From assembly GCA_910577525.1 (NCBI GenBank), contig CAJTLI010000003.1:1-64000 (forward strand): 64,000 nt of DNA, read 5' to 3'. Below are positions 49,787 to 58,831 of the stretch, piece after piece; the first letter of the stretch is position 1, and the number at the start of each line of letters is the position of its first letter. The translations under genes and the position numbers were made by a program. Origin of the DNA: an uncultured Oscillospiraceae bacterium (GTDB taxonomy: Bacteria > Bacillota > Clostridia > Oscillospirales > Oscillospiraceae). The notes beneath the pieces are model-generated. The model worked only from the letters and a program-made list of their open reading frames with translations, was not told the DNA's origin and searched no databases.

Positions 49787-51025
49787 TCATCGATTCGCCG
49801 CGGCCAGTCCGGCGGCACAGCCGGTGGACCACGCGATTTGAAGATTAAAACCGCCGGTATAGCCGTCCACATCCAGCAACTCCCCGGCGATGAACAGTCC
49901 TGCTGCCTTTTTGGACTCCATCGTTTTGGGGTCCACCTCGTCCACCGCAACGCCGCCGGACGTGACCACCGCCTCCTCCACCGGACGGGGCCCCGAAATC
50001 GGGACGGTAAAGCCTTTCAGCGCCCCGAGCAGAGACTGGCGCTGCTCCTTGCGGATGTCGTGGACCTTGGCCTCCAACGGTATGCCAGCCAGTTCCGCTA
50101 TCACCGGCACGGCAGACCGGGGCAGCAGTCCTCCCAGCACGTTGGCGCAATCCTGATTGGGGTGCGCCCCAAAATCCCGCAGCAAGCGGGCGTCAAGCTT
50201 TTGGTCATCCAGCGCCGGCTTCCAATCTATGCAGACGGTATAGCTGGAACGGCGGAAATCCATATGGGCAGAGGCGGACAGCACCAGCGGCCCGGACAGC
50301 CCAAAATGTGTAAACAGCAGTTCCCCCTGTTCTTTGAAGACAGCTTTGCCCCTGCTGTCCCGCACGGTCATCTCCACATTGCGCAGGGACAGCCCTTGAA
50401 GTCTGGCACAACGGGGGTCTTCAGACTCCAGCGGCACCAAAGAACCCCGTATGGGCACAATGGTGTGCCCCGCCAGTCCGGCCAGGCGGTAGCCGTCCCC
50501 AGTGGAACCGGTACGGGGATAGGAGGCGCCTCCGGTAGCAAGTATTAATGCTTTACATTCGTTTATTTCCCCGCTATTCTCTGCCACAATCCCGCTCAGC
50601 CGCCCGTTCTGAACGGCTAGGTTAACGAGCCGGTCCTGCCTGATCTCCACCCTCTGGCGGCGCAGCTCGAAAAACAGCGCGTCCACAATGTCGGCGGCCT
50701 TGTCGGAGCAGGGAAACACCCGGTTTCCCCGTTCCGTTTTCAGTTTGACCCCCAGCTCTTCAAAAAACGCTATGGTATCCGCCGGGCCAAAGCGATTAAA
50801 AGCGCTGTAAAGGAATTTGCCATTACGGGGAATCGAAGCCATCAGCTCCTGGGGGCCGCAGTTGTTTGTGACGTTGCACCGGCTTTTTCCCGTAATATAC
50901 AGCTTTCGGCCCACCTTCTCATTGGGTTCCAGCAGCAGTACATCCGCTCCAGTCCGGGCGGCTGTAATCGCGGCCATCATGCCCGCCGCGCCGCCCCCGG
51001 CCACAACTACCCTATTTGTCTTCAT
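49787..51025 (-). CDS. HI0933/BaiN-type FAD-dependent oxidoreductase
   Basis: 412 aa. It has an N-terminal dinucleotide-binding motif VVAGGGAAGMMAAITAA, GRKLYITGKSRCNVTN, and C-terminal VTSGGVAVDEVDPKTMES and LDVDGYTGGFNLQIAWSTG. The flavoprotein family is widespread; the reaction is mostly unknown (BaiN is implicated in bile-acid reduction). Do not infer bile-acid activity here. It overlaps rpiR by 14 bases. Confidence 0.9.
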   Translation of the reverse strand: MKTNRVVVAGGGAAGMMAAITAARTGADVLLLEPNEKVGRKLYITGKSRCNVTNNCGPQELMASIPRNGKFLYSAFNRFGPADTIAFFEELGVKLKTERGNRVFPCSDKAADIVDALFFELRRQRVEIRQDRLVNLAVQNGRLSGIVAENSGEINECKALILATGGASYPRTGSTGDGYRLAGLAGHTIVPIRGSLVPLESEDPRCARLQGLSLRNVEMTVRDSRGKAVFKEQGELLFTHFGLSGPLVLSASAHMDFRRSSYTVCIDWKPALDDQKLDARLLRDFGAHPNQDCANVLGGLLPRSAVPVIAELAGIPLEAKVHDIRKEQRQSLLGALKGFTVPISGPRPVEEAVVTSGGVAVDEVDPKTMESKKAAGLFIAGELLDVDGYTGGFNLQIAWSTGCAAGLAAANR

Positions 51026-51884
51026 ACTCTACCTTTTCATACACCTGATACTCGTCCCAGATTTGCTCCAGCCGCTCAAAAGTGGCTGTGACCTCGGCGG
51101 ACCGCTTCCGCCCCACCGCCACAATCAGGGCGTTGATGATGGACAGCGGCGCCACCAGCGAGTCGGCAAAGGACACCATATCGCTTTTCGCCAACAGGCT
51201 GTAATTTGCGGTGTCATACAGCGGAGACATCTCGCTGTCGGTGATGGCCACCACCGTAGCCCCCTGATCCCGGGCGAATTCCATGGCCCGGACAGACCGG
51301 GTGGAATACCGGGGAAAGCTGATGCCGATGACCACATCGCCCTCCCCTACCCGGAGCATCTGCTCGAACATCTCGCTGGCCAGACTGGTCTGCACCTGCG
51401 TCACCTTGTCAAAAATCAGCTTAAAATAAAAGGTGAGGAAATCGGACAGCGCCGCGGAAGAGCGCACGCCCAGGATATAGATGCGCCGGGCCTCCACAAT
51501 CGCGTTTACCGCCGCGTCAAAGTCCTGGCGGTTCAGCTCGCTCAGCGTCATGCGCAGCTTCTCAATGTCCGACTGCACCACCTTGTCCAGCACGTCTTGA
51601 GATCCCAGCCGGTCATAGGATACCTCAATGCGCTGTACAGTGGTGAGCTTTCCCCGGATCATCTCCTGCATAGCCTTCTGCATGGCGGGATAGCCGTCGT
51701 AGCCCAGCTCGGCGGCAAACCGAACCACGGTAGATTCGCTGATCTGCACCGCCCGGCCCAGCCTTGCCGCCGTCATAAAGGCGGCCTTGTCGTAATTATC
51801 CAGAATGTAGCGGCCTATCAGCTTCTGCCCCTTGGAAAACGTGTTCATTCTGCTTTGAATCGCGGTTAAAATATCTCGGCTCAT
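51012..51884 (-). CDS. MurR/RpiR-family transcriptional regulator
   Basis: 290 aa. The N-terminal RpiR helix-turn-helix (MTAARLGRAVQISESTVVRFAAELGYDGYPAMQKAM) is followed by a SIS sugar-phosphate-binding domain (IYILGVRSSAALSDFL, GISFPRYSTRSVRAMEFARDQG). It likely senses a sugar phosphate; no sugar genes are adjacent, so the regulon is unknown. Confidence 0.92.
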   Translation of the reverse strand: MSRDILTAIQSRMNTFSKGQKLIGRYILDNYDKAAFMTAARLGRAVQISESTVVRFAAELGYDGYPAMQKAMQEMIRGKLTTVQRIEVSYDRLGSQDVLDKVVQSDIEKLRMTLSELNRQDFDAAVNAIVEARRIYILGVRSSAALSDFLTFYFKLIFDKVTQVQTSLASEMFEQMLRVGEGDVVIGISFPRYSTRSVRAMEFARDQGATVVAITDSEMSPLYDTANYSLLAKSDMVSFADSLVAPLSIINALIVAVGRKRSAEVTATFERLEQIWDEYQVYEKVEYEDK

Positions 51885-51995
51885 GGCAAAATAACCCTAC
51901 TCTCTTTCTATCCTCCTGCCGGCGGTTCACTGCCTAACAGTCGTATCATACCGTTTTGCCGTGAAAAAAGCAAGGGGTTTTGAAAGTTTTCTTCC

Positions 51996-52688
51996 TCAAT
52001 CCTGCAAAAAGGCAATTTCCTCCGGGGCAAGCGGACGCCATGTTCCCGGCCGAAGCCCACCCAGAAGCAGCTTCCCTTCCCGTACCCGCCGGAGACGGTC
52101 CACCTTTAGGCCGGCGGCAGCGCACATTCGGCGCACCTGCCGGTTTTTTCCCTGGTGGATAACAACCGTTAGGGTGTTTGGTCCGGTCCGCTCCACCCGG
52201 TCCGCAGTGAGTTCCTCACCGTCCGACCACACAGGGGCGGTCAAAACTGTCAGCGCGTGGTCCACGTCCCCCCGCACCCACACCTGATACTCCTTTTCCA
52301 CCTCATGGGACGGATGGGTGAGCCGGTGGGTCATCGCCCCATCGTCGGTAAGCAGCAGCAGTCCTTCCGAATCCATGTCCAGCCTTCCGACCGGCCACAC
52401 CCGGGCGGTGCAGCCAGAGACCAGTTGGGCCACCGTTTTTCGCCCCCGCTCATCGGAGAGCGTTGTGACATAGCCCCGAGGTTTATTCAGCATGATGTAC
52501 GTGTGTCCCGGCGCGGCGAGGAGCGGCGCCCCGTCCACCTCCACCCGGTCCGAAGCGGGGTCTGCCTTGTCCCCCAGCCGGGCTTGGCGTCCATTGATTG
52601 TCACCCGTCCGGACAGGATATACGCCTCCGCCCGGCGGCGGGAACATACCCCCGCCGCCGACAGCAGCTTTTGCAGCCGTTCCTCCAC
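51996..52688 (-). CDS. RsuA/RluB-family pseudouridine synthase
   Basis: 230 aa. An N-terminal S4 domain (RLQKLLSAAGVCSRRRAEAYILSGRVTING) and the catalytic motif VGRLDMDSEGLLLLTDDG with the Asp. It modifies rRNA. The start is GTG 52688 after AGGAG; the longer frame is not supported by similarity. Confidence 0.93.
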   Translation of the reverse strand: MEERLQKLLSAAGVCSRRRAEAYILSGRVTINGRQARLGDKADPASDRVEVDGAPLLAAPGHTYIMLNKPRGYVTTLSDERGRKTVAQLVSGCTARVWPVGRLDMDSEGLLLLTDDGAMTHRLTHPSHEVEKEYQVWVRGDVDHALTVLTAPVWSDGEELTADRVERTGPNTLTVVIHQGKNRQVRRMCAAAGLKVDRLRRVREGKLLLGGLRPGTWRPLAPEEIAFLQD

Positions 52689-52717
52689 TGCCGCAGCTCC
52701 TCTCGTAGTAAATGATA

Positions 52718-53821
52718 TTACACCGCGCCTTGAAACAGAGCCCTCAGACGCTCCCAAAACGCCAAGGGCTCCCGTACGTCCAGACCTGCCCGGCTTTGAG
52801 CCACCAAGGGGATACGGGCCACGGTCTCGCCGTCCTTTTTCCACAGCGCCTCGCCCAAGGTCTGCCCCGCTTCAAAGGGAGCCTGAACGGAATTTGCCAG
52901 TTCCACATCCATGACTAGCCTTTCCCCTTCTTTCAGCGGATACCCCACCTCCTCCGCTGTGACTGCCGCCACAGTGGGAATGAGGCTTCCCTCCACCCGC
53001 ACCGATCCCAGCACCTCGCCCCGGCGGCACAGGATCTGACGGGGGTAGGTCTGGAAGCCGTAGTCCAGCAGCCTGCTGTGGTCGTTCCAGTCGTTGCCGT
53101 CGTTGAGGGTGACGCAGATCAGCGTCTGTCCCTCCCGGGCGGCGGCGGACACCAGCGTCCGTCCCGCCTTTTCCGTAAACCCGGTTTTCATCCCCACGCA
53201 GCCCTTACAGCGCCAGAGAAGCTTATTGTGGTTGACAAAGGTACGGGTTCCGATGGTGACGGACCGGGTGGCGCAGATCTCCGCCACTGTCTCATTGCGC
53301 AGGCACGCCTGAGCCAGCAGGGCCATGTCGTAGGCGGTGGAGTAGTGCTGGTCGTCGTTGAGTCCGCTGGGATTGGCAAAGGAGCTGTCCTTCATGCCCA
53401 ATTCCGCCGCGCGCCGGTTCATCAGCGCCACAAATTCCGCTTCGCTCCCCGCCGTGTGGCAGGCGACAGCCATGGCGGCGTCGTTGCCCGACTGAAGCAG
53501 CAGGCCATACAGCAGCCCACGCAGAGTGATCTCCTCTCCGGCCTTAAGGTAGATGGAAGAGCCCTCGCTGCCCAGCCATTCCCCCTTGACAGTCACCGCT
53601 TCATCCAAGTCCGCCCCCTGCTCCACCGCCACCAAAGCAGTCATCAGCTTGGTGATACTGGCAATCAGCCGGGGTTGATGGCTGTTCTGCTCATAGAGCA
53701 CCCGGCCACTCTCTGCGTCCATCAGGACGGCGCAGGAGGCGTTGGTGCTCACAGCGCGGGCAGGCGGGCACAGCAGCAACAGCGCCGTCAAAGCGGCCAG
53801 AACGGCAGTCCGTTTTTTCAC
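52718..53821 (-). CDS. dacF: D-alanyl-D-alanine carboxypeptidase (DacF type)
   Basis: 367 aa with a signal peptide (LAALTALLLLCPPARA). Penicillin-binding motifs: SITK (SxxK), SGN (SxN) and KTG in VGMKTGFTEKAG, followed by the PBP5 C-terminal domain. It trims the stem peptide. The context with gerW and scpAB suggests a sporulation-linked DacF role. GTG start. Confidence 0.92.
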   Translation of the reverse strand: MKKRTAVLAALTALLLLCPPARAVSTNASCAVLMDAESGRVLYEQNSHQPRLIASITKLMTALVAVEQGADLDEAVTVKGEWLGSEGSSIYLKAGEEITLRGLLYGLLLQSGNDAAMAVACHTAGSEAEFVALMNRRAAELGMKDSSFANPSGLNDDQHYSTAYDMALLAQACLRNETVAEICATRSVTIGTRTFVNHNKLLWRCKGCVGMKTGFTEKAGRTLVSAAAREGQTLICVTLNDGNDWNDHSRLLDYGFQTYPRQILCRRGEVLGSVRVEGSLIPTVAAVTAEEVGYPLKEGERLVMDVELANSVQAPFEAGQTLGEALWKKDGETVARIPLVAQSRAGLDVREPLAFWERLRALFQGAV

Positions 53822-53829
53822 AAAAGGTC

Positions 53830-53857
53830 ACTCCCATCCGAAAACTCAGATGGGAGT
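53830..53857 (-). promoter_or_regulatory. Hairpin covering the dacF ribosome-binding site
   Basis: In the dacF message a 9-bp stem ACTCCCATC / GATGGGAGT places GGGAG, the Shine-Dalgarno, in its 3' arm. It could limit translation; there is no T-run. Confidence 0.45.
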
Positions 53858-53896
53858 AGTATGGCCGCTCAGGTCGGGACTTATCCAGACGCGGGG

Positions 53897-54304
53897 CTAC
53901 AGGACCTCTTCCCCGTTCCCCTCAGCGCTCTTTTTATCGATATAGCCGGTGACTCGTTCAAACATCTCGGGCACCAGGTCCACCACCCGGCTGACAGTAT
54001 CCCCCGGAGGAGGCGCCACGGGCAGCAGGCGGACGGAGCCATCCTTGACAATCAGGAAGGCGATAGGCGTCACGTTGACCCCGGCCCCCGCGCCGCCGCC
54101 AAAATTCTTGGGCACGTTCTGGGTTTTGCCGAAGTCGGAGCCGCCGGTGGCAAAGCCGAAGGACAGCTTGGATACCGGGATCAGCGTGACCCCGTCCTGG
54201 GTGACGATGGGCTGGCCCACCACTGTGTTGGCGTCCACCATCTCCCGGATCTTATTCATGGTAGTCTGAAGCACTTCGTTGATGGGATGGTTGTTTTCAC
54301 TCAT
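53897..54304 (-). CDS. gerW: Sporulation protein YtfJ (GerW)
   Basis: 135 aa matching YtfJ: GQPIVTQDGVTLIPVSKLSFGFATGGSDF, GGGAGAGVNVTPIAFLIV. In Bacillus it is a spore protein needed for germination via GerA-type receptors. Its start overlaps the DUF2953 gene by 8 bases. Confidence 0.93.
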   Translation of the reverse strand: MSENNHPINEVLQTTMNKIREMVDANTVVGQPIVTQDGVTLIPVSKLSFGFATGGSDFGKTQNVPKNFGGGAGAGVNVTPIAFLIVKDGSVRLLPVAPPPGDTVSRVVDLVPEMFERVTGYIDKKSAEGNGEEVL

Positions 54305-54917
54305 GACTCATTGCCTCCTGTTTTTTTCTTGGGGTCTTTCCACTCCTGATCCAAGTCACCAGCGCCTTCACACCGTAACGAGTTCCCAGGGAGAGCATCT
54401 GACCCACGGTCAGCGTCACCGCCGCCTGTGCCTCCACCGCCGGTTCTCTGCGGTTGTAGTCCAGCTCAATTTGGAATGAATGGCGCTTCACTTTGAAATT
54501 ATGGTCAAGGATGGGCCAAAGCATACCCAGCGCGGCATTGGCCTGTCCATAGCCCAGGGCGATGGCGGCGGGGTCGCTGCCGCCCCAGATCAACTCCAGC
54601 TCCAGGTTGTCGATCCGAATTTTCCGTTTCAGCGCCCCGCAGGCCTGTCCCACAATGGGCAGCAGCTTCATCAGCCGGGACAGAGTGCCGGGCTTGGCCT
54701 CTATCAGTGTCTGATTGTGCTTTTCCGCCACGGCGGGCTTCTCTTTTTTCTTCTTTTCCTTTTTCGGCTTGGCGGGCAGAATTTGGAGCTTGAACAGACC
54801 AACCACGGCCGTGACGTGCAGCCCCGCCTGTCCATAGCTTATCTGTCCCCCGACGCGGATGCGGGAGAGAAGCCAAAGAACGGCCAGGACGATCAGCAGC
54901 ACCTTCCAAAAGGTCAT
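54297..54917 (-). CDS. DUF2953 protein
   Basis: 206 aa with an N-terminal membrane segment (VLLIVLAVLWLLSRIRV) and a Lys-rich linker; the C-terminal part (LELIWGGSDPAAIALGYGQANA) matches DUF2953, which usually sits beside ytfJ in spore-formers. Its start overlaps the scpB stop (ATGA). Confidence 0.88.
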   Translation of the reverse strand: MTFWKVLLIVLAVLWLLSRIRVGGQISYGQAGLHVTAVVGLFKLQILPAKPKKEKKKKEKPAVAEKHNQTLIEAKPGTLSRLMKLLPIVGQACGALKRKIRIDNLELELIWGGSDPAAIALGYGQANAALGMLWPILDHNFKVKRHSFQIELDYNRREPAVEAQAAVTLTVGQMLSLGTRYGVKALVTWIRSGKTPRKKQEAMSHE

Positions 54918-55525
54918 GTGCCATCCTCCTCTATGCCGTCCTCCCCTGCCTCCGCCTCCTGAAGGCGGCGCAGGGCGGATTCCATCTCCATGGTGAGCTG
55001 GAGGTCCTCCTGGCTGGCGGAGGCCAAATCCGGCAGGTCGTCCAGAGAGGCCAGCCCAAAGGAACGCAAAAAGTTTTTCGTCGTTTTAAACTGCATAGGC
55101 CGCCCCGGCACCGCCAGACGGCCCGCCTCCCGGATGAGCTCCCGTTCCAGCAGGAGACCCACAGTATAGGAGCTGTCCACTCCGCGGATCTGCTCAATGT
55201 AGGCCCGGGTCACAGGCTGAAAATAGGCAATGATGGCCAGCACCTCCAGGGCGGGCTGAGACAGCTTGGCGGGCTTGCGGCTTTCCAGCGCCTTGCGGAC
55301 ATAGACCGCCTGCTCCGGCGCGGAGCACATCTGCCAGCTGTTCTCCAGATGTACCAGCCGGATTCCCCGGCGCTCGTAGCTGTAGTTGTCCGCCAGACGC
55401 TGGCACACGCTGTCCACCGTCTCCCGGTCCTGGCTCAGGGTGAGACACAGCCGCTCCACGCTCATGGGATCTCCTGCGGCGAAAAGAATGCCCTCAATGG
55501 CGCTTTCCAGCTCTTTCAGTTCCAT
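54914..55525 (-). CDS. scpB: Segregation and condensation protein B
   Basis: 203 aa of tandem winged helices (ESAIEGILFAAGDPMSVERL; LSQPALEVLAIIAYFQPVTRAYIEQIRGVDS). With ScpA it forms the kleisin part of the SMC condensin. ATG 55525 gives the family length; the upstream frame belongs to scpA's antisense. Confidence 0.94.
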   Translation of the reverse strand: MELKELESAIEGILFAAGDPMSVERLCLTLSQDRETVDSVCQRLADNYSYERRGIRLVHLENSWQMCSAPEQAVYVRKALESRKPAKLSQPALEVLAIIAYFQPVTRAYIEQIRGVDSSYTVGLLLERELIREAGRLAVPGRPMQFKTTKNFLRSFGLASLDDLPDLASASQEDLQLTMEMESALRRLQEAEAGEDGIEEDGT

Positions 55526-55542
55526 GTCGGGCCCCTTTCCTA

Positions 55543-56343
55543 TCAATAAGATTCTACCGTCACATCCACCTCGTCCGGCAGGTTGTCCACCGTGCTGGTG
55601 ACGGTGCAGTCCTCCGCTGTCCCTGCCAAGTGGATGCGGTTGGCCTTGCACAGCTCCAAAATCGCCAAAAACGTGGCCACCACCTCCGACCGGCTGCGGC
55701 TGGTCTTGAACAGCGCCTTGAATCGGGCCACGCCGAATTGAATGAGCCTGTCCAAAATAGACCGGGCCTTGTCCGCCACCGGGTAGGGCTCCCGGCCTAC
55801 GATGCCCTCAAAGGCCGCCGCGGGCGGGGGCAGCCTGTCGTCCGCCCGGGCAAAGACCGACCGGATTGCGGTCAGGATATCCGACTTGTCGTGGACATAA
55901 CGGTAGGCGTTGTCCGCCTTTACCGGTTCGGGCTGCTTGGTGAGATAATCCCTGCCAAACTCGTACCGCCCTGACAGCGGTCCGGTGACATCCTTGATCT
56001 TCACGTAGGTCTCCTGAGATTTGTGCTCCTCCAGAGCGGCCATCAGCTCTTCCATCTCGCTGAGTGCCACCTCATCGTCGATGGACAGCAGCATTCTCGT
56101 TTTGATGTATACCAAATGAGCGGCCATAGTGACGAACTCACTGGCCACCTCCAGGTTCAGTTCCTCCCGCTGGGCCATCCAGGCCAGGTACTGGTCCAGC
56201 AGCTGGGAGATGTTGATGTCCCGGATCTCAATTTTGTTTTTGCTCAGAAGGCTGAGAATCAGGTCCAGAGGGCCGTCGAAGTCCTCCATGTCCTCCTGCT
56301 TGGCCTTCACCACCTTGTCCAGGTGGTAGACGGGGGCTTCCAT
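55543..56343 (-). CDS. scpA: Segregation and condensation protein A
   Basis: 266 aa kleisin: FDGPLDLILSLLSKNKIEIRDINIS, then FVTMAAHLVYIKTRMLL, and a C-terminal winged helix (SRSEVVATFLAILELCKANRI). It bridges the SMC heads. ATG 56343 with GGGAGGG. First gene of the scpA-scpB-DUF2953-gerW-dacF-rsuA/rluB unit. Confidence 0.94.
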   Translation of the reverse strand: MEAPVYHLDKVVKAKQEDMEDFDGPLDLILSLLSKNKIEIRDINISQLLDQYLAWMAQREELNLEVASEFVTMAAHLVYIKTRMLLSIDDEVALSEMEELMAALEEHKSQETYVKIKDVTGPLSGRYEFGRDYLTKQPEPVKADNAYRYVHDKSDILTAIRSVFARADDRLPPPAAAFEGIVGREPYPVADKARSILDRLIQFGVARFKALFKTSRSRSEVVATFLAILELCKANRIHLAGTAEDCTVTSTVDNLPDEVDVTVESY

Positions 56344-56460
56344 GGCGTCCCTCCCTTCCACAATAGGGATATTATAGCAATTTTCAAGCCGAAAAGCAAG
56401 GGTGTTCGCTCGTTTATGGGCGATATGCTGGAGGCTCTTGCCCGTCAAATGGATTCCAAA

Positions 56461-56670
56461 TTACTTGCTTTCGTCAACGTATTGCGGCGTTACCATCCGA
56501 ATGTCAAACACTGCTCCGCAATCTTTACAGCCTTTCGCTGTCAGAACAGAATAATTCTTGGAGAAAGGAATTTTTTGTTGGGATTTCTCTGTTGTAAAAA
56601 CTAAACCTCCCACCCCCGTTGACAATTTCCCCTCAATCACACGATCAGAGCCGCATTTTTCACATTTCAT
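56461..56670 (-). CDS. Small zinc-ribbon protein
   Basis: 69 aa with CEKCG and CKDCG separated by about 40 residues, one zinc ribbon. Function unknown. It lies alone between scpA and rnc and reads leftward; ATG 56670 follows AAGGAGG. Confidence 0.7.
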   Translation of the reverse strand: MKCEKCGSDRVIEGKLSTGVGGLVFTTEKSQQKIPFSKNYSVLTAKGCKDCGAVFDIRMVTPQYVDESK

Positions 56671-56704
56671 CGTTTCGCCCTCCTTTAATCTTTCGGCTGA
56701 TCCC

Positions 56705-57376
56705 TTATCCGTTCAGCCTCTCCAGCGCGGCCTTAGCGGCCATCTGCTCGGCCTCCTTTTTGGTCCGCCCCGCGCCGGCGCCGATCACTTTTCCGTCCAC
56801 CGACGCCTCCATCTCAAAGCTGCGGCAGTGGTCCGGGCCGCTCTCCCGAACCAGGGTATAGCCCACCGAAGCCCCCGGCGTGCGCTGCACCAGCTCCTGA
56901 AGGGCGGTCTTGTAGTCCCGGTCAGCGGCCTTCTCCCGCTCCTTGTCCAGGATCAGCGCCCGGATGATGGGCCCTACCGCTTTCATTCCCCCGTCCAGGT
57001 AGACGGCCGCAAGCATAGCCTCGGTGGCGTCCGCCAGAATGGAGGGCCGCTTCCGGCCGCCCCCGGCATCCTCCCCTTTGCCCAGACGGAGATAACGGCC
57101 CAAATTCAGGCTCTGAGCCGCCTCGTGAAGACTTCCCTCGCACACCAGCGCCGCCCGGGTGCGGGTCAGCTCCCCCTCGGGCATATCCGGGTGCTCGTGG
57201 AACAGGTAGTCCGCTACCACCACACCCAGCACAGAGTCGCCCAAAAATTCCAGCCGCTCGTTGCTGGTCAGTCCCGCGCTCCGGTGCTCATTGGCGTAAG
57301 AGCTGTGGGTCATGGCGTGCTCCAGCAGTTTCCGGTCCTTGAAGCGGTAGCCCAGCTTTTCTTCCAGCTCATTCAT
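56705..57376 (-). CDS. rnc: Ribonuclease III
   Basis: 223 aa. The catalytic domain has the signature ERLEFLGDSVLGVVVADYL and DATEAMLAAVYLDGG, then a double-stranded-RNA-binding domain (TPGASVGYTLVRESGPDH, GRTKKEAEQMAAKAAL). It processes rRNA precursors. It follows acpP across a terminator. Confidence 0.96.
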   Translation of the reverse strand: MNELEEKLGYRFKDRKLLEHAMTHSSYANEHRSAGLTSNERLEFLGDSVLGVVVADYLFHEHPDMPEGELTRTRAALVCEGSLHEAAQSLNLGRYLRLGKGEDAGGGRKRPSILADATEAMLAAVYLDGGMKAVGPIIRALILDKEREKAADRDYKTALQELVQRTPGASVGYTLVRESGPDHCRSFEMEASVDGKVIGAGAGRTKKEAEQMAAKAALERLNG

Positions 57377-57393
57377 AAAAATCCTCCACTACG

Positions 57394-57423
57394 GAAAAAG
57401 CCCCGCCTCGGCGGGACTTTTTC
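57394..57423 (-). terminator. Terminator between acpP and rnc
   Basis: A 14-bp stem GAAAAAGCCCCGCC / GGCGGGACTTTTTC with one mismatch and a T-run when read leftward. Confidence 0.85.
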
Positions 57424-57439
57424 ATCAAAAATCACAAGC

Positions 57440-57673
57440 TTAGATATCCAGATGCTCCTGCATGTATTTGTACAGGTCGCCCACTGTGACGATGGATTCG
57501 ATGTCGTCGCTGTCCATCTCCTCCATGCCAAACTCCTCCTCCAGCGCCATGGACAGGTCCATCAGGTCCACGGAATCCGCGCCCAAATCGTCCACAAACG
57601 CAGTGTCGCTAGTGATCGTGTCGGGCTCCACGCCAAATTGTTCGGCAATCAGTTTACTCAGTTTCTCAAACAT
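57440..57673 (-). CDS. acpP: Acyl carrier protein
   Basis: 77 aa. DLGADSVDLMDL contains the Ser that carries 4'-phosphopantetheine, though the usual D-S-L is D-S-V. Carrier of fatty-acid intermediates, next to plsX. ATG 57673 with AAAGGAG 10 bases upstream; TTG 57679 is less likely. Confidence 0.94.
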   Translation of the reverse strand: MFEKLSKLIAEQFGVEPDTITSDTAFVDDLGADSVDLMDLSMALEEEFGMEEMDSDDIESIVTVGDLYKYMQEHLDI

Positions 57674-57709
57674 ACTCAAGCAGCTCCTTTATGTGCTGTA
57701 ATCAACATC

Positions 57710-57738
57710 ATAATAGGGGCTTTGGCGCTGGCTGTCAA
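57710..57738 (-). promoter_or_regulatory. SigA-type promoter of acpP
   Basis: TTGACA (57738-57733), 17-bp spacer, TATTAT (57715-57710). Confidence 0.78.
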
Positions 57739-57766
57739 TAGTATTTTTGACAATTTTTTGCCCGCG

Positions 57767-58816
57767 TCAGCCTTCCTCTCCGTCAGTCCCGGCAGAGCGG
57801 GCGTTCAGGCGCATATACTCCACGTTTTCCGTGATATCCTCGATGATGCCGGACCGCTTGAATTCCACCGCCTGACGGATGGCGTTTTTGATGGCGTAGC
57901 CGTTGGAGGACCCATGAGCCTTGATGACGGGCTTGGAGATACCTACCAGCGCCGTCCCCCCCACCTCGTTGGAGTCCAGCAGCTTTTTGAAGTCCCGGAT
58001 GCCGTCCTTCACCAGCAGGGCCGCCAGCTTGCTCTTCCAGTTTCGGGTAAACATTTTTTTCATCTGCCGGCTCATAAACAGCCCCGTGCCCTCCACGGTT
58101 TTGAGGAAAATATTGCCGGAGTAGCCGTCGGCCACAATGACATCCACGGCCCCCTCCACCGCCTCCCGGGCCTCCACGTTGCCCACGAAGTTGATCCGGC
58201 CCTCCTCGCTGGCCGCGTGAAGCAGCTTATATGCCTCCTTTTGGAGACCCGTGCCCTTGGAGGGCTCCGCGCCGATATTCAGCAGTCCCACCTTGGGCTC
58301 CGGGCGGCCCAGCACCCGCTCCGCGTAGTAGCTGCCCATAAAGGCAAACTGGAGCAGGAATTCCGGCGTACCCTCTGCGGTGGCCCCGCAGTCGATGAGC
58401 ACCGACCCGCCCCCACCCGTGGGCACTACCGGGGCCATGGCCGCCCGGCGGATACCCCGAATGCGCTTCACCAGCAGCGTGGCCCCGGACAGCAGCGCCC
58501 CCGTGGACCCAGCGGACACAAAGGCGTCGCCCTCCCCGTTTTTCAGCAGGTTCAGTCCCACCGTGAGGGATGAGTCCTTTTTCTCCTTGAACGCGGTGGC
58601 GGGGTTGTCGTGCATGTCCACCACCTGGTTGGCATGGGTGATGGACAGTCCCTGAGGCAACTCCGCCAGCCCCTGGTCATGAACCGCTTTGAGAATTTCC
58701 TCCCCCCGGCCCACCAGTACGGCCTCGACGCCGTACTCCTTCACCGCCTGCAAAGCGCCCTGCACCGGCGCCAGCGGGGCGTTGTCCCCGCCCATAGCGT
58801 CCACAATGATGCGCAT
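57767..58816 (-). CDS. plsX: Phosphate acyltransferase PlsX
   Basis: 349 aa. MRIIVDAMGGDNAP, SAGSTGALLSGATLLVKRI, and VDVIVADGYSGNIFLKTVEGT are PlsX motifs. It converts acyl-ACP to acyl-phosphate for phospholipid synthesis. It lies upstream of acpP. Confidence 0.96.
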   Translation of the reverse strand: MRIIVDAMGGDNAPLAPVQGALQAVKEYGVEAVLVGRGEEILKAVHDQGLAELPQGLSITHANQVVDMHDNPATAFKEKKDSSLTVGLNLLKNGEGDAFVSAGSTGALLSGATLLVKRIRGIRRAAMAPVVPTGGGGSVLIDCGATAEGTPEFLLQFAFMGSYYAERVLGRPEPKVGLLNIGAEPSKGTGLQKEAYKLLHAASEEGRINFVGNVEAREAVEGAVDVIVADGYSGNIFLKTVEGTGLFMSRQMKKMFTRNWKSKLAALLVKDGIRDFKKLLDSNEVGGTALVGISKPVIKAHGSSNGYAIKNAIRQAVEFKRSGIIEDITENVEYMRLNARSAGTDGEEG

Positions 58817-58831
58817 ATCTGTCAGCCTCCT

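Noticed and set aside
49787..51025. Bile-acid reductase BaiN
   Set aside because: The protein belongs to the same broad HI0933 family, but no other bile-acid genes are present and most members have other or unknown roles.
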